The notes: a model not told the origin generated them from the sequence alone. Positions 8,640 through 19,650 are shown, counted from the first letter of the stretch. The stretch is 64,000 nucleotides of DNA from WHTI01 sp963826105 (GCA_963826105.1 CAWGWA010000003.1:1-64000); one strand, 5' to 3'. Numbers and translations are program-made.

Positions 8640-9944
8640 TCAGGACAGGAGCGCGGTGCGGGCTTCTCCCACGACGTAGTGCGAGCCGGTGACGCACACG
8701 ATCTCGCCGGGGGCGGCCGAGCGCAGAGCATGATCGAGGGCGGCTCCGACATCCTCCTTTATCTCGCAAGAGAGGCCAACGGCCTCGGCTTCGTCGCGGA
8801 TCTTCTTGGGATCGATCGAGCGCACCGATCGGGCCGCGGTCGCGACGACCCGGCCCCCGGCGCGCGCCAGTTCGGCCAGCATCCCAACATGATCCTTGTC
8901 GGCCAGGATCCCCACCACGAAGATCACGCCGTCGAACGCGAACTCACCGAGCAAACTGGACACCAAGGCAGACATCCCATCGGGGTTGTGCGCGACGTCG
9001 AGGACGACCGTCGGAGCATGCTCGTCGTTCGGTCGGATCGATTCCAACCTGCCGGCGACCTTGACCGTCGCGAGGCCCTCCCCCACGACCTCATCATCGA
9101 GCGTCGTCTCGGGGAACATGCGGGTCACAGCCTCGAGCGCTACCGCAGCATTCGTGCCCTGGTGGCTCCCGTGGAGAGGAAGATACAGCTCCTCGTACTC
9201 GCGGACCGAGCTGCGCAGTGAAAGGAAGCGGCCGCCGACCGCGATGTTGTTCTCGATGACTCCGAAGTCCCGCTCGATGAGCGAAACCGCCGCCCCGACT
9301 CCCTCGGCCTCATCTCGGATCACCGCGAGGACCCCGGGATCGAGTTCACCGATGATCGCGGTGGAGTCGGGCTTGATGATCCCCGACTTCTCCTTGGCGA
9401 TCGTCTGCCGGTCGGAACCGAGGAGAGCGGTGTGGTCGAGCCCGATGTTGGTGATCACGGACACGCTGGAGCGCACCACATTGGTCGCATCCCATCGGCC
9501 CCCGAGTCCAACCTCGACAACCACGACGTCAACTGCATCCGCGGCCCAGAGGAAGAACATCGCGGTGAGCAACTCGAAATAGGTGAGGCGTTCCTCGAGC
9601 TCACCTTCGACGACCCCAAGGTAAGGGAGGAGGTGGTCGTACACCGCGCCGAATTCCGCTTCCGACAAGGGGTCTCCACCCATGCTGATGCGCTCGGTGA
9701 CCGACTGAAGGTGCGGGGATGTGTAGGTACCGACCTTGAGGCCGGTCGCACCCAGAAGGCCAGCGGCGATACGCGCGGTCGATGTCTTTCCATTCGTTCC
9801 GGTGATGTGCAGCGCAGGCAACGAGTGCTCGGGGTGATTGAGGAGCTCAAGGATCGCTTCGATCCGGTGCGTGGACGGCGCCATCGTCTTCATGGCGTCT
9901 ACGCCCAACTCATCCAGGTGCGCCTGGGCCTCGGCGAATCCCAC
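8640..9944 (-). CDS. folC: Folylpolyglutamate synthase / dihydrofolate synthase
   Basis: A Mur-ligase family enzyme that adds glutamate to folates, and often also to dihydropteroate. ATP-binding loop HITGTNGKTSTARI, then the conserved TSPHLQSVTERI and the Mur-ligase VGLGGRWDATNV and NIGLDHTALLG segments. The frame runs upstream into valS, but the usual family N-terminus (AEAQAHLDEL) fits a GTG start at 9942-9944, two bases beyond the valS stop; this gives 434 residues, normal for FolC. No strong ribosome binding site is seen, so translation is probably coupled to valS. Confidence 0.93.
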   Translation of the reverse strand: MGFAEAQAHLDELGVDAMKTMAPSTHRIEAILELLNHPEHSLPALHITGTNGKTSTARIAAGLLGATGLKVGTYTSPHLQSVTERISMGGDPLSEAEFGAVYDHLLPYLGVVEGELEERLTYFELLTAMFFLWAADAVDVVVVEVGLGGRWDATNVVRSSVSVITNIGLDHTALLGSDRQTIAKEKSGIIKPDSTAIIGELDPGVLAVIRDEAEGVGAAVSLIERDFGVIENNIAVGGRFLSLRSSVREYEELYLPLHGSHQGTNAAVALEAVTRMFPETTLDDEVVGEGLATVKVAGRLESIRPNDEHAPTVVLDVAHNPDGMSALVSSLLGEFAFDGVIFVVGILADKDHVGMLAELARAGGRVVATAARSVRSIDPKKIRDEAEAVGLSCEIKEDVGAALDHALRSAAPGEIVCVTGSHYVVGEARTALLS

Positions 9945-9946
9945 TA

Positions 9947-12493
9947 TCAGTTCGCCGGTTTGGGCTCGGGCTCGCCGAGGACGATCTCGCACTCGAACGT
10001 CTCAAGCGAGTCGTCGGCGATCAATTCGTACTGCTTCACGTTGACGGTCGAGGCGACGTCGGCGATCCCCTGCTTCAACAGCTCGATCTTCTCCGATGGA
10101 CCACGAACGGTGAGACGGTCGACCGGCGTCTTGAGCGAAACCTTGGCCTCCGACTTTGCGCGGCGGATCTGGGTGAGGATATCGACCGTGGAATCGAAGC
10201 ATCCGTCATCCACTGCATCGGGAAGTTCGGCGGTGGTGGGCCAGGGGGCCAGGTGGATCGAGGAGATCTCGTCGCGGTTCGCGTTCCACACCTCTTCGGT
10301 CACGTAGGGAAGGTACGGAGCGAACAGACGCAGAACGACCGACAGAGCGGTCCGCAGGGTTCCGATCGCGGAGGCATCCCCAGCGTACGCTCGGTCCTTC
10401 GAGATCTCGAGGTAGTTGTCGGTGAGATCACCCCAGAACCACGATTCGGTCGCGGCCAACGCGCCGGCATGGTCCCACGCCTCCCACCGAGATGTGACGT
10501 GCGTGATGAGGTCACCCAAGCGCGCGATCAGAGCCCGATCCAGAGGGTGGGTCGGACCGCTGCCTTCACCTTCGAACATCTGGACCAGGCGCGCCGCGTT
10601 GCGCAGTTTGGTAACGAGTCGCTTGCCCTCGCGCATCACATTGGTGTCGAAGGTTGTGTCAACGCCGAGGCGCGCAGCTCCGGCCCAATAGCGCGCTCCG
10701 TCGGATCCGAACTCATCGAGGATGTCGGTCGGCACCATCGGCGCGTTGCCCTTCGACTTCGAGAGCTTCTTGCGGTTCGGGTCGACAACGAACCCAGAGA
10801 TCGCGGCGTTACTCCACGGGATCGAACCGTCCTCGAGAAGCGAGCGGGTGATCGTGTAGAACGCCCACGTCCGGATGATGTCGTGCGCCTGTGGACGCAG
10901 GTCGCTCGGATACAACGCCTTGAAACGCTCGATGTCGTCCGGCCATCCGGTCGGGATAAGGGGGGTCAACGACGAGGTCGCCCAGGTGTCGAAGACGTCG
11001 GGGTCACCGACGAAACCGCCCGGTTTCCCACGCTGTTCCGCGGTGAATCCAGGGGGGTTGTCGGACGAGGGATCGATCGGCAGGTCCTCCCCCCGGGGCT
11101 GGAGGATGGCGGAGTGATCGGTCGTGCCGTCCTCCCGGACGCGGTACCAAACCGGGATGGGAACCCCGAAGTACCGCTGCCGCGAGACGCACCAATCCTG
11201 ATTGAGCCCCTCAACCCAGTCGAGGTAGCGCCTGAGGTACATCTCCGGGCGCCAGTTGATCTTCCGTCCTTGGTCGAGCAAGCGGTCCTTCTTATCCATG
11301 ATCTTCACGAACCACTGCCGGGTGACGACGAACTCGAGGGGGCGCTCGCCGCGCTCGTAAAACTTCACCGCCCTGACCGTCTTCTCGGGATCGGCCGCGA
11401 TCGCGCCATCCGCCTCGAGGAGTTCGACGATCCGCTTGCGAGCTTGGTTGATGTAAAGACCTGACAGTTGGTCGTAGGCAGACTGTGCCGTTGCAGCATC
11501 CCCCGTGGCGAATGCGTCTTCACCCCACGTGACCGGGACCATCTTGCCGTCGCGACCGATCACCTCCCTCGCGGGAACTCCCAGAGCACGCCACCAATCG
11601 ATGTCTGAGGCATCTCCGAAGGTGCAGTTCATCAGGATCCCGGTCCCTTTCTCGGGATCGGCTCCTTCGTCGGCGACGATCGGCACCGGCGCGTTGAACA
11701 ACGGTGTGATCGCGTTCTTGCCGATGATGTCCGTGTAGCGCTTGTCGTCCGGGTGAGCGACAACCGCGACGCAGGCAGGCAGCAACTCGGGGCGAGTGGT
11801 GGCCACGACGATGTCGTCGCCGCCTTCGACGCCGAAGCGGATGTGCTGGTAGGTACCTTCCCGCTCGCGGTCTTCGACCTCAGCCTGCGCAACGGCGGTT
11901 TGGAAGTCGACGTCCCACATCGTTGGTGCCTCGCGCAGTTCCGCCTCGCCCTTGTCGAGCAAACGGAGGAACGACAACTGGCTCACGAAGCGCGAGCGCT
12001 CGTTGATCGTGGCGTAATGCTGATCCCAGTCGACCGAAAGCGCCAGCTGCTGGAAGAGGTCCTTGAACTTGGCCTCGTCCTCGGCGACCACGACATCGCA
12101 TAGCTCGATGAAGTTGGTGCGCGACACGGGGATGACGTCTCCCTCGCGCCCAGGTTCGAGCTTGAGATCGGGATCGTAGGGAACCGAAGGATCGCAGCGA
12201 ACCGAGAAGATGTTCTGGACGCGCCGCTCGGTGGGCAATCCGTTGTCGTCCCAGCCCATCGGATAGAAGACGTTCTTCCCGGTCATCCGCTGGTAGCGAG
12301 CCATCAGGTCCGTGTGGGTGAACGAGAACACGTGGCCGATGTGAAGCGAACCGCTGACCGTGGGCGGTGGAGTGTCGATCACGAAAGTCTCGTCCCGGCC
12401 ACGGGCCGGGTCGTACTTATACGTGCCGGCCTCCGCCCAGTAGGCGCGCCAGCGCTCCTCCATCTCCCTGATGTCGTCGTTCTTCTTACTCAC
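9947..12493 (-). CDS. valS: Valyl-tRNA synthetase
   Basis: An 848-residue class I aminoacyl-tRNA synthetase that charges tRNA-Val and edits threonine. HIGH motif (SGSLHIGHVFSF) at 51-54, KMSKS-type motif KKLSKSKGNA at about 570, and the CP1 editing domain between. The segment MGWDDNGLPTERRVQN is the actinobacterial/archaeal-like ValS subtype rather than the E. coli one. It is about 100 residues shorter than E. coli ValS, mainly because the C-terminal coiled-coil arm is reduced. It is followed by folC with no gap. Confidence 0.96.
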   Translation of the reverse strand: MSKKNDDIREMEERWRAYWAEAGTYKYDPARGRDETFVIDTPPPTVSGSLHIGHVFSFTHTDLMARYQRMTGKNVFYPMGWDDNGLPTERRVQNIFSVRCDPSVPYDPDLKLEPGREGDVIPVSRTNFIELCDVVVAEDEAKFKDLFQQLALSVDWDQHYATINERSRFVSQLSFLRLLDKGEAELREAPTMWDVDFQTAVAQAEVEDREREGTYQHIRFGVEGGDDIVVATTRPELLPACVAVVAHPDDKRYTDIIGKNAITPLFNAPVPIVADEGADPEKGTGILMNCTFGDASDIDWWRALGVPAREVIGRDGKMVPVTWGEDAFATGDAATAQSAYDQLSGLYINQARKRIVELLEADGAIAADPEKTVRAVKFYERGERPLEFVVTRQWFVKIMDKKDRLLDQGRKINWRPEMYLRRYLDWVEGLNQDWCVSRQRYFGVPIPVWYRVREDGTTDHSAILQPRGEDLPIDPSSDNPPGFTAEQRGKPGGFVGDPDVFDTWATSSLTPLIPTGWPDDIERFKALYPSDLRPQAHDIIRTWAFYTITRSLLEDGSIPWSNAAISGFVVDPNRKKLSKSKGNAPMVPTDILDEFGSDGARYWAGAARLGVDTTFDTNVMREGKRLVTKLRNAARLVQMFEGEGSGPTHPLDRALIARLGDLITHVTSRWEAWDHAGALAATESWFWGDLTDNYLEISKDRAYAGDASAIGTLRTALSVVLRLFAPYLPYVTEEVWNANRDEISSIHLAPWPTTAELPDAVDDGCFDSTVDILTQIRRAKSEAKVSLKTPVDRLTVRGPSEKIELLKQGIADVASTVNVKQYELIADDSLETFECEIVLGEPEPKPAN

Positions 12494-14010
12494 TCCACTC
12501 CGATCACGAACCGAACCAAGTAGGAATCATCGCTGAACTTCGAACCGGCGATGACGTGGGCGATCGGGTCGAGCCACGGCTTGACCTCGTCCACGTAGAC
12601 CTCCACCGGGGGAAGGAAGTTCTCCACTAGACCCTGAACCGAATCGATATCGAGGTAGAAGTACGCGTCCATCCCGTCGCCAAGCTTCTCCATCGCAGAA
12701 GCGAAGGACTCGGAACCGGACAGCGGCTCCTCCGGGTCCAAGGCGTCCTCCGCGGCTGCCTCTCCGTACGCGACGACGACACGGTCACCCGGCACCACGA
12801 CGATCGGCTGGGGAGTTCCCGGTATCGAGATGGCATAGCTTTCGATGCCTGCGATCTCTAGGGACTGGGACGGGAACCCCTCCTGAAGCGCAAGGGCCAT
12901 CAGTTGCTCGACCGTCTCCCTGGAAGCCTCCGGATCCGACGATCCGATCGACACGGCCCCGCCGAGATCGAGGAGGCCCGTCCCTCTCACGTAGACCCTG
13001 AAGTCCTCCATCCACGAGAGGAAGTCGGTCCTCAGGTCGAACCCGGTCTGCGCGGTGAACTCGCTCAGAAGTGCTTCGAGACTTGCCCCGGAGGCTCCCG
13101 CGAACGACTCGATGCTGCTCTCTAAGGGTCTGCCCCAGACCCGGACTGCCGAGTGCGAACCACGCATCGGCAGGGACACCGTCGGCAAGATCGAACGGCC
13201 CCGTCGGGATCGGAAGCCCGCCGGTCGGACCCGCGAGTTCGAACACGACCGCGTCGTCCCGCAGGTATCCGGAGACCATCGCAGAGCCAACGTCCGGCGT
13301 CCCATCGGTGGGGCCGGCGAAACCTTGGACTCCGGTGTCGCCGGCCAGCTCGACCAAGCCCATCGGTGTCGAGATACATGGTGAAGATCCGATCGGACGT
13401 GAGCTCCCTCTCGATCTCCGCGTAACGATCAACTTCGGCGAGCGAGCTGGCCCCCGCTTGAACATCGATCACAGACCTTGAGTCCTTGTTCGGTACCAAC
13501 GACGACGAAGTCTTCGATGAACGCGTACGCCATCTCGTTGAGCGCCTGGTACTCGATACCTTCATAGGACTTGGATTCCAGCTCGATCCCGTCGACCTCA
13601 TTCAAGGTCGCGATGAAATCCTTCGTGGCCCCGACATCCTCGGTGGCAATGAAACCGGCGGCAGTTTCTGGTCCCGTGAGAAAGATCGCTATCTGATCAC
13701 CGAGCCACGGCTTGACGTCGTCCTCGTAGGTCATGTCGTACTGCTCGAGTCCTTCGTCGATCAGCTTGAAAAAGGGGTCGAGGGCTTCATCGGCCTCCGG
13801 AGCCTGGGGAAAGTGGTCGAGCAGACCCCGCAGCGCCTTGCGCTGATTGACCGAGGGCTTCACGAATACGTGTGAGTAGAGGAGCGCATCGTCGGGGACC
13901 AATTCGATCGCACGATCAATCGAGTCCTTATTGAGACTGGTCAGGGCATAGACGCCGGCGCCCGCGAGAACGATCGCTACTGTGAGTAGAGCGATGAGTT
14001 TGGTTCTCAC
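12490..14010 (-). pseudogene. DUF3352-like secreted/anchored protein, broken by three frameshifts
   Basis: Four successive reading-frame pieces join into one protein of about 500 residues. The N-terminus (13429-14010) has a membrane anchor or signal (LIALLTVAIVLAGAGVYALT) then a domain with VPDDALLYSHVFVKP; the remaining pieces carry SVIDVQAGASSLAEVDRY, GYLRDDAVVFELAGPTGG and the C-terminal SSIESFAGASGASLEALL. Breaks lie near 13476, 13363 and 13122, each consistent with one extra base in a short run. The architecture resembles DUF3352 proteins of actinobacteria and cyanobacteria, of unknown function. It is inserted between clpX and valS, which are neighbours in Streptomyces. The clean protein sense of every piece argues for recent decay or sequence error. 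Confidence 0.75.
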
Positions 14011-14078
14011 TGAAGCCTCCTTCTGGCGCGCCGCGACCAGTTACTAGCTCGGAACACTAACGAGGGGCGAGGTGGGCG

Positions 14079-15350
<1,272 letters not shown>

Positions 15351-15362
15351 TGGTAGTTCCCC

Positions 15363-16067
15363 CTACCCCTCGGTCTTCCCTTTAGGGGAAGCCTCTTTTT
15401 CCTTGGCCCCGGCGATGCCCTCGGGTCCGCCTTTGTGCAACGCAGTTGCGGTCCCGGGCAACTCCACCCGGCTGGACAAGATGTCGTCAACAATACCGTA
15501 GGACACCGCCTCATCGGCCGTCATGAAACGGTCGCGATCGATGTCCTTCTCGACCTGCTCGATGGTCTGCCCGGTGTGCTCGGCGATGATCTCGGCCATC
15601 CGGCGCCTCAACGACAGGACCTCTTTCGCCTGGATGTCGATGTCGGCAGGTGTACCCGAGAAGCCAGCAGAACCCTGGTGGATCATGATCTTTCCGTTGG
15701 GCAGCACGAAACGCTTGCCCTTGGCACCACCGAGGAGGAGCACCGCTCCCATCGACATCGCCATGCCCATGCAGACGGTCGAGACGTCGGGCTTGATGTA
15801 CTGCATCGTGTCGTAGATCGCGAGCCCCGCGTAGACCTGGCCCCCGGGACTGTTGATGTACATGACGATGTCCTTGTCGGGGTCCTCGGCCTCGAGGTGC
15901 AGCAGCTGAGCGACGATCAGGTTCGCGATCTGGTCATCGACCGGAGTACCCAGCATCACGATGCGCTCCTTGAGGAGGCGCGAGTAGATGTCGAAGGAAC
16001 GCTCGCCTCGGCTCGTCTGCTCGATGACGACGGGAACGAGATAGTTGTTGTAGTCCTTGGGGTCCAT
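15363..16067 (-). CDS. clpP: ATP-dependent Clp protease proteolytic subunit
   Basis: A 234-residue serine protease subunit. Alignment of motifs with E. coli ClpP at a constant offset of 8 gives the triad Ser105 (GMAMSMGAVLLLGG), His130 (MIHQGSAGFSG) and Asp179 (DRDRFMTADEAVSYGIVD). The C-terminus has an extra 35-residue charged tail after the core. Most actinobacteria carry clpP1 and clpP2 side by side here; only one copy is present at this locus, between tig and clpX. A second could lie elsewhere in the genome. Confidence 0.96.
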   Translation of the reverse strand: MDPKDYNNYLVPVVIEQTSRGERSFDIYSRLLKERIVMLGTPVDDQIANLIVAQLLHLEAEDPDKDIVMYINSPGGQVYAGLAIYDTMQYIKPDVSTVCMGMAMSMGAVLLLGGAKGKRFVLPNGKIMIHQGSAGFSGTPADIDIQAKEVLSLRRRMAEIIAEHTGQTIEQVEKDIDRDRFMTADEAVSYGIVDDILSSRVELPGTATALHKGGPEGIAGAKEKEASPKGKTEG

Positions 16068-16098
16068 CAGGTGTTCAGCCTCCGTGGCGATTGCTTGG

Positions 16099-17508
16099 CT
16101 AGGTCTGGTCGTCGGTCGGCTCGGTCTGGTCGGGCTCAGCGGTGTTACCTGGTTCAGTCTCTACATCGGTCGCCTCAGCAGCCGGATTTATCCCATCCGG
16201 CTTCTTTTCCAGCCCCTCTATGGTCGCGTGCTCAACGACATAGTCGAGCGCCTTACGCCTCATGATATCGGCCGCCACCGACGACAATCGACCGCTTTCG
16301 ACCACCTGCTTCGCCAGCTCCTGGACGTCCTGACCACTTCTGGCCGCCGCGATCGCCAGCTCCCGCCCGATGTCTTCCTCGGTGACATCGATCGTTTGTT
16401 CCCGGGCGACCTGTTCGAGGAGCAACTCTGCCTTGATGCCGCGGGCTATCGAGGTACGCATCTCACTGCGGATCTCGAGCTCGGTTGAGTTGGTCTGCGT
16501 CTCGTAATCGGCCATCGTCATCCCGGCCTTGGTGAGGTCTTCCTCAAGGTGCTCGAGGCGATGGTTGAACTCTTGCTCGACGAGGGGCTCCGGGGCATCG
16601 AGGTCGGATGCATCGACGAGCGCTTCGAGGACCATCCCCCTGATCTCGTCCTGAACCATCTGGTCCTTGGCACCTTCGAGTCGGTCCTTTAGCTCGTCCT
16701 TCAACTCGTCGAGCGAATCGAATTCACCGACGGTCTTGGCGAACTCGTCGTCGAGCGCCGGAAGCTTCTTGGCCTTGACCTCTTTGAGCAGCACGGTGAA
16801 CGACAGTTGCTTACCGGCAAGATCGCCTGCGGCATCCGGGAGAGTGGAGTTGAACTTGAGGATCGCTCCAGGTTTGTTTCCTACGAGCTCGCCGTCGAGT
16901 TCCGGCGGACCACCCTTGGAGCCGACCTCGTAGAGGTAGTCGGGTGCGCTGGCCGAGTCGACGATGGCGTCACCGTCGTAACCCTTGATATCGATAAGAG
17001 CGAAGTCACCGGAGCGAACCTCGCGGGAGACCGTCTCGAGTTCGGCGAAGCCCTCCCTCAACCGCGTGAGCTGCTGCTCGAGGTCGGCATCTGTCACACG
17101 TCCGGGGGGCGCGTCGATCTTGATCGAGGCGAGGTCGGGAACGACCACCTCGGGACGGATGTCGACCGTCACTTCAAGAACGATCGGCTTCCCCTGTTCG
17201 AACTGAGTGACCTCGATATCGGGGGTCGTGATCGCCTCGAGGTCCTCGGCCCGGAGCGCGTCACGATAGATGTCGGGCAGCGCGTCGCGAAGTGCCTCTT
17301 CACGGATGACCTCGGGGCCGACGCGCGAGTCGATGATCTGGCGCGGCACCTTCCCCTTGCGGAAGCCGGGCACCTTTATCTCTTGCGACCAGCGCCGGTA
17401 GACCTGCTTGAGGGCCGGATCGATGGCGTCCTCGGGAACCTCGACCCGGATCTTGACCCGGTCCTTCTCGAGGGTTTCTGCGGATGTCTCCAATGTGGGA
17501 TTCCTCAC
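16099..17508 (-). CDS. tig: Trigger factor, ribosome-associated chaperone and prolyl isomerase
   Basis: A 469-residue trigger factor that binds the ribosome exit tunnel and helps nascent chains fold. The N-terminal ribosome-binding signature is VPGFRKGKVPRQIID; a FKBP-type domain follows (about 155-240, FALIDIKGYDGD, PGAILKFNSTLP), then the long helical C-terminal domain. The last 40 residues are acidic and Thr/Glu-rich. The start is GTG at 17506-17508 or, equally plausible, the TTG five codons later; both have purine-rich upstream sequence. tRNA-Pro followed by tig is a common actinobacterial arrangement. Confidence 0.95.
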   Translation of the reverse strand: MRNPTLETSAETLEKDRVKIRVEVPEDAIDPALKQVYRRWSQEIKVPGFRKGKVPRQIIDSRVGPEVIREEALRDALPDIYRDALRAEDLEAITTPDIEVTQFEQGKPIVLEVTVDIRPEVVVPDLASIKIDAPPGRVTDADLEQQLTRLREGFAELETVSREVRSGDFALIDIKGYDGDAIVDSASAPDYLYEVGSKGGPPELDGELVGNKPGAILKFNSTLPDAAGDLAGKQLSFTVLLKEVKAKKLPALDDEFAKTVGEFDSLDELKDELKDRLEGAKDQMVQDEIRGMVLEALVDASDLDAPEPLVEQEFNHRLEHLEEDLTKAGMTMADYETQTNSTELEIRSEMRTSIARGIKAELLLEQVAREQTIDVTEEDIGRELAIAAARSGQDVQELAKQVVESGRLSSVAADIMRRKALDYVVEHATIEGLEKKPDGINPAAEATDVETEPGNTAEPDQTEPTDDQT

Positions 17509-17911
17509 TCGTACCTACTTGTGCCCTCGGTGGTGAGGACGCATGCTGAATTTGTCCCTGCAGGGTATCCGAGCCCTTGGGGCGAAGGACTCAATGCAGG
17601 GTCGCCGGGCGATACGCCGGCAGAGAGATCTGGTTGGGAGCCAGGAACCGCGCTAGGCGGACGAAAGTGGGGATGACGGTCCCTGGCCCCCAACCCGGCC
17701 TCCCGACCGGACGTCGCGAGCACAGTAGACAAATCGGACGAAGTCACCCTCCGGCACGCCCCAACCCACGCTGCCCGCGCCCCCTAACTCTACGCATCCC
17801 GTTGCACGATTGCTCGCTCTTTCGAGGACCCCTTGCCTCGCACCGCTCGCAGCGGGGAAAGCAAACCAACCACCTCACCCAATGGGAGAGGGAGATTTGC
17901 CGAAAGAGTCG
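17509..17911. other. About 400-base gene-free region between tRNA-Pro and tig
   Basis: No convincing gene. It holds the 19-bp hairpin at 17632-17695 described separately. The region is upstream of tig and downstream of tRNA-Pro on the minus strand, so it should contain the tRNA terminator and the tig promoter; neither has a clear consensus. Confidence 0.4.
17632..17695 (-). terminator. Long imperfect hairpin between tRNA-Pro and tig
   Basis: Left arm 17632-17650 (GGTTGGGAGCCAGGAACCG) and right arm 17677-17695 are inverted repeats matching at 17 of 19 positions, with a 26-base loop. Both mismatches are A opposite C on the plus strand, which become U-G wobble pairs on the minus strand. A minus-strand RNA would therefore pair along all 19 positions. 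There is no U-run. It may end the tRNA-Pro transcript or form part of the tig leader. Confidence 0.5.
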
Positions 17912-17986
17912 TCGGGATGGCCGGATTCGAACCGGCGACCTCGGCGTCCCAAACGCCGCGCGCTAACCAAGCTGCGCTACATCCCG
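17912..17986 (-). tRNA. tRNA-Pro (anticodon TGG)
   Basis: A 75-base cloverleaf on the minus strand. Acceptor stem CGGGATG/CATCCCG, anticodon stem-loop CGGCG-TTTGGGA-CGCCG with anticodon TGG, T arm GCCGG-TTCGAAT-CCGGC, and discriminator A. The CCA end is not encoded. Confidence 0.95.
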
Positions 17987-18322
17987 TTGGAACCAGTCTA
18001 GTGCGACCTCACTCTCCATGATGGTCGGACCGATCTCTCCGTGAACAGAGCCGCTGGGCATCAGAGCAGGGCCTCATCACATCCTGGCCTCCGGGATCAA
18101 CTTCAGAGCATGAGACTCAAGAGATGTTGAACATACGAACCAAGTTTGAAAAATGCAGAGGAAGATTCTCGCAAATCTTTCTTGAAGTCTGAAGGAGATG
18201 TCTATTAGACATCGAACTAAATCCTCTACCGCAGCGGCGGAGCGCCGAGAGGAGCGCTCATCACGTTTCGACAGATGAACCACTTAGGGCAACCAGCCCT
18301 CACAAACAAGGAGACAGCCCAA
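17987..18322. other. Lower-GC gene-free leader of the secreted DUF6973-like gene
   Basis: About 335 bases without a supported gene. The part from about 18090 to 18230 is clearly richer in A and T than the surroundings. It contains the GATGTCT dyad at 18197-18213 and a ribosome binding site AAGGAG at 18308-18313. Confidence 0.4.
18197..18213. promoter_or_regulatory. Perfect 7-bp dyad, possible operator
   Basis: GATGTCT-ATT-AGACATC is a perfect inverted repeat with a 3-base centre, about 110 bases upstream of the secreted-protein gene. A weak -35 (TTGAAG, 18182-18187) and -10 (TATTAG, 18203-18208) overlap it with a short 15-base spacer. It could be a repressor site. No cognate regulator is recognisable next to it. 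Confidence 0.4.
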
Positions 18323-19204
18323 ATGAGACGCGCTCGAAGATCGCTAGTGTTTCTTTTCCTCGCGGTAATCATGTCAGCAAACCAGGCGGTAGCGCTTGCT
18401 GCACCGGAAAGCTCATCGCCGCAATCCACTGTCTCATCCAACACCTGCGAGCCAATGCCCGAATGTGCAGACATTCCCGTCGACGACATCATCGACGACG
18501 CGCTATCTGACTTGACCATCGAGGACTGCGCTTGGATCTTCACAGAAGCGCCGTGGACCACAGACGTAGTCGATTGCGAGGAGTATGTAGAGGGAACTGC
18601 CTCTGATGCGACCCCATTGGGCGCCATTTCCCTTTACGCGATGCAATTAGAGCAGTCGTTAGGGGTCACCACGCAGATCGATAGTCTCACGGAGGCGCAG
18701 GAAAAGAAGTTTGAAGATTTGGTCGATGAGATGGTGCTCCGGAACGTCGAGGCGAGTGATCCCACCGGGCCGGCCTCGGCGAGATATGAGTACAACAACG
18801 ACGAAATCGCCGTTTGCTTCTCAGAACAATATGACTGTTGGAGAGCGAGAAATGCTCACACGGACGCGAAGAAATGGGCCGTGAAGAAGTTTGGTTCGGG
18901 ACAGAGCGTCAATACAAGAAAAGATGCCTACCGTCACTGTATGTGGTCTGCCCTCATGACCGTTAGGGCGAACGAGAACTTTGCTCGAAAAATGGGATTT
19001 GCTCACGAAGAACACGAACAGAGTCGAGCAGGAAGGATGGATCTCCACAACAATTCCGTGGGAAGACTTGTGGGAAAGAGCAACGGCGATCAGACCGATA
19101 CCATCAAGAGCAACAACTGTGTCGCTATGGCATATTCGGACAGGAACTTAGTGCAGGAGGGCTCTCCAGAATATGGTCTGATCTTCTATGGCCATGGGAT
19201 CTGA
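18323..19204 (+). CDS. Secreted protein with C-terminal DUF6973-like domain
   Basis: A 293-residue protein from ATG 18323, with AAGGAG 9 bases upstream. Residues 1-26 are a signal peptide (MRRARRSLVFLFLAVIMSANQAVALA). The middle is acidic and cysteine-containing. The C-terminal 110 residues carry DAYRHCMWSALMTV, then FAHEEHEQSR and MDLHNNSVGR. This spaced His/His-Glu/Asp-His-Asn pattern is what I recall of the DUF6973 domain of wall-associated and toxin-like proteins. Function is unknown; the pattern suggests a metal-dependent hydrolase, which is inference. Base composition and codons are more AT-rich than the neighbours, which points to acquisition. It overlaps the next membrane gene. Confidence 0.75.
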   Translation: MRRARRSLVFLFLAVIMSANQAVALAAPESSSPQSTVSSNTCEPMPECADIPVDDIIDDALSDLTIEDCAWIFTEAPWTTDVVDCEEYVEGTASDATPLGAISLYAMQLEQSLGVTTQIDSLTEAQEKKFEDLVDEMVLRNVEASDPTGPASARYEYNNDEIAVCFSEQYDCWRARNAHTDAKKWAVKKFGSGQSVNTRKDAYRHCMWSALMTVRANENFARKMGFAHEEHEQSRAGRMDLHNNSVGRLVGKSNGDQTDTIKSNNCVAMAYSDRNLVQEGSPEYGLIFYGHGI

Positions 19205-19505
19205 TTCGTCCGGCAGTGCTAAGCAGAGGATCTGGGCAGCAACCGCTGCCCAGATCCTGCTGGGCTTGATCGCGGGGCCAGTCTTTACTTACGTCCTTGT
19301 CTTCCTGTCTAGCTCTGTCACTGCCGTACCGTTCAAAGTTGTATTAGCGAGTGCGCTCATGGTCTCGTTTGCATGCGGAGTCGGCTTCGCTGTGGCCAAC
19401 CGCTCGTTGCGAGCGTTTGGAGTCGCACTTGCTTCCGGCGTCATCCTCTACGCGACCTTCCTGTGCTACCTGTTCTCGAGCTTCTTCAACGATCGCTTCC
19501 CATAG
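19188..19505 (+). CDS. Small three-segment membrane protein, unknown
   Basis: A 105-residue protein with three hydrophobic segments (about 15-38, 47-68 and 75-97) and the short soluble N-terminus MAMGSDSSGSAKQRIW. It starts within the last codons of the secreted DUF6973-like gene (17-base overlap, or 11 if the second Met is used), so the two are co-translated. No family is recognised. A membrane protein fused in expression to a secreted, possibly enzymatic protein could be an immunity or export partner; that is speculation. Confidence 0.6.
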   Translation: MAMGSDSSGSAKQRIWAATAAQILLGLIAGPVFTYVLVFLSSSVTAVPFKVVLASALMVSFACGVGFAVANRSLRAFGVALASGVILYATFLCYLFSSFFNDRFP

Positions 19506-19550
19506 TCGCGTCCCAAGCGGAAACGGGCGGCGCGATACAGTTGGCGGTCT

Positions 19551-19621
<71 letters not shown>

Positions 19622-19650
19622 CTTCGTCCATCAACCCGGGGGGAGTCAAG

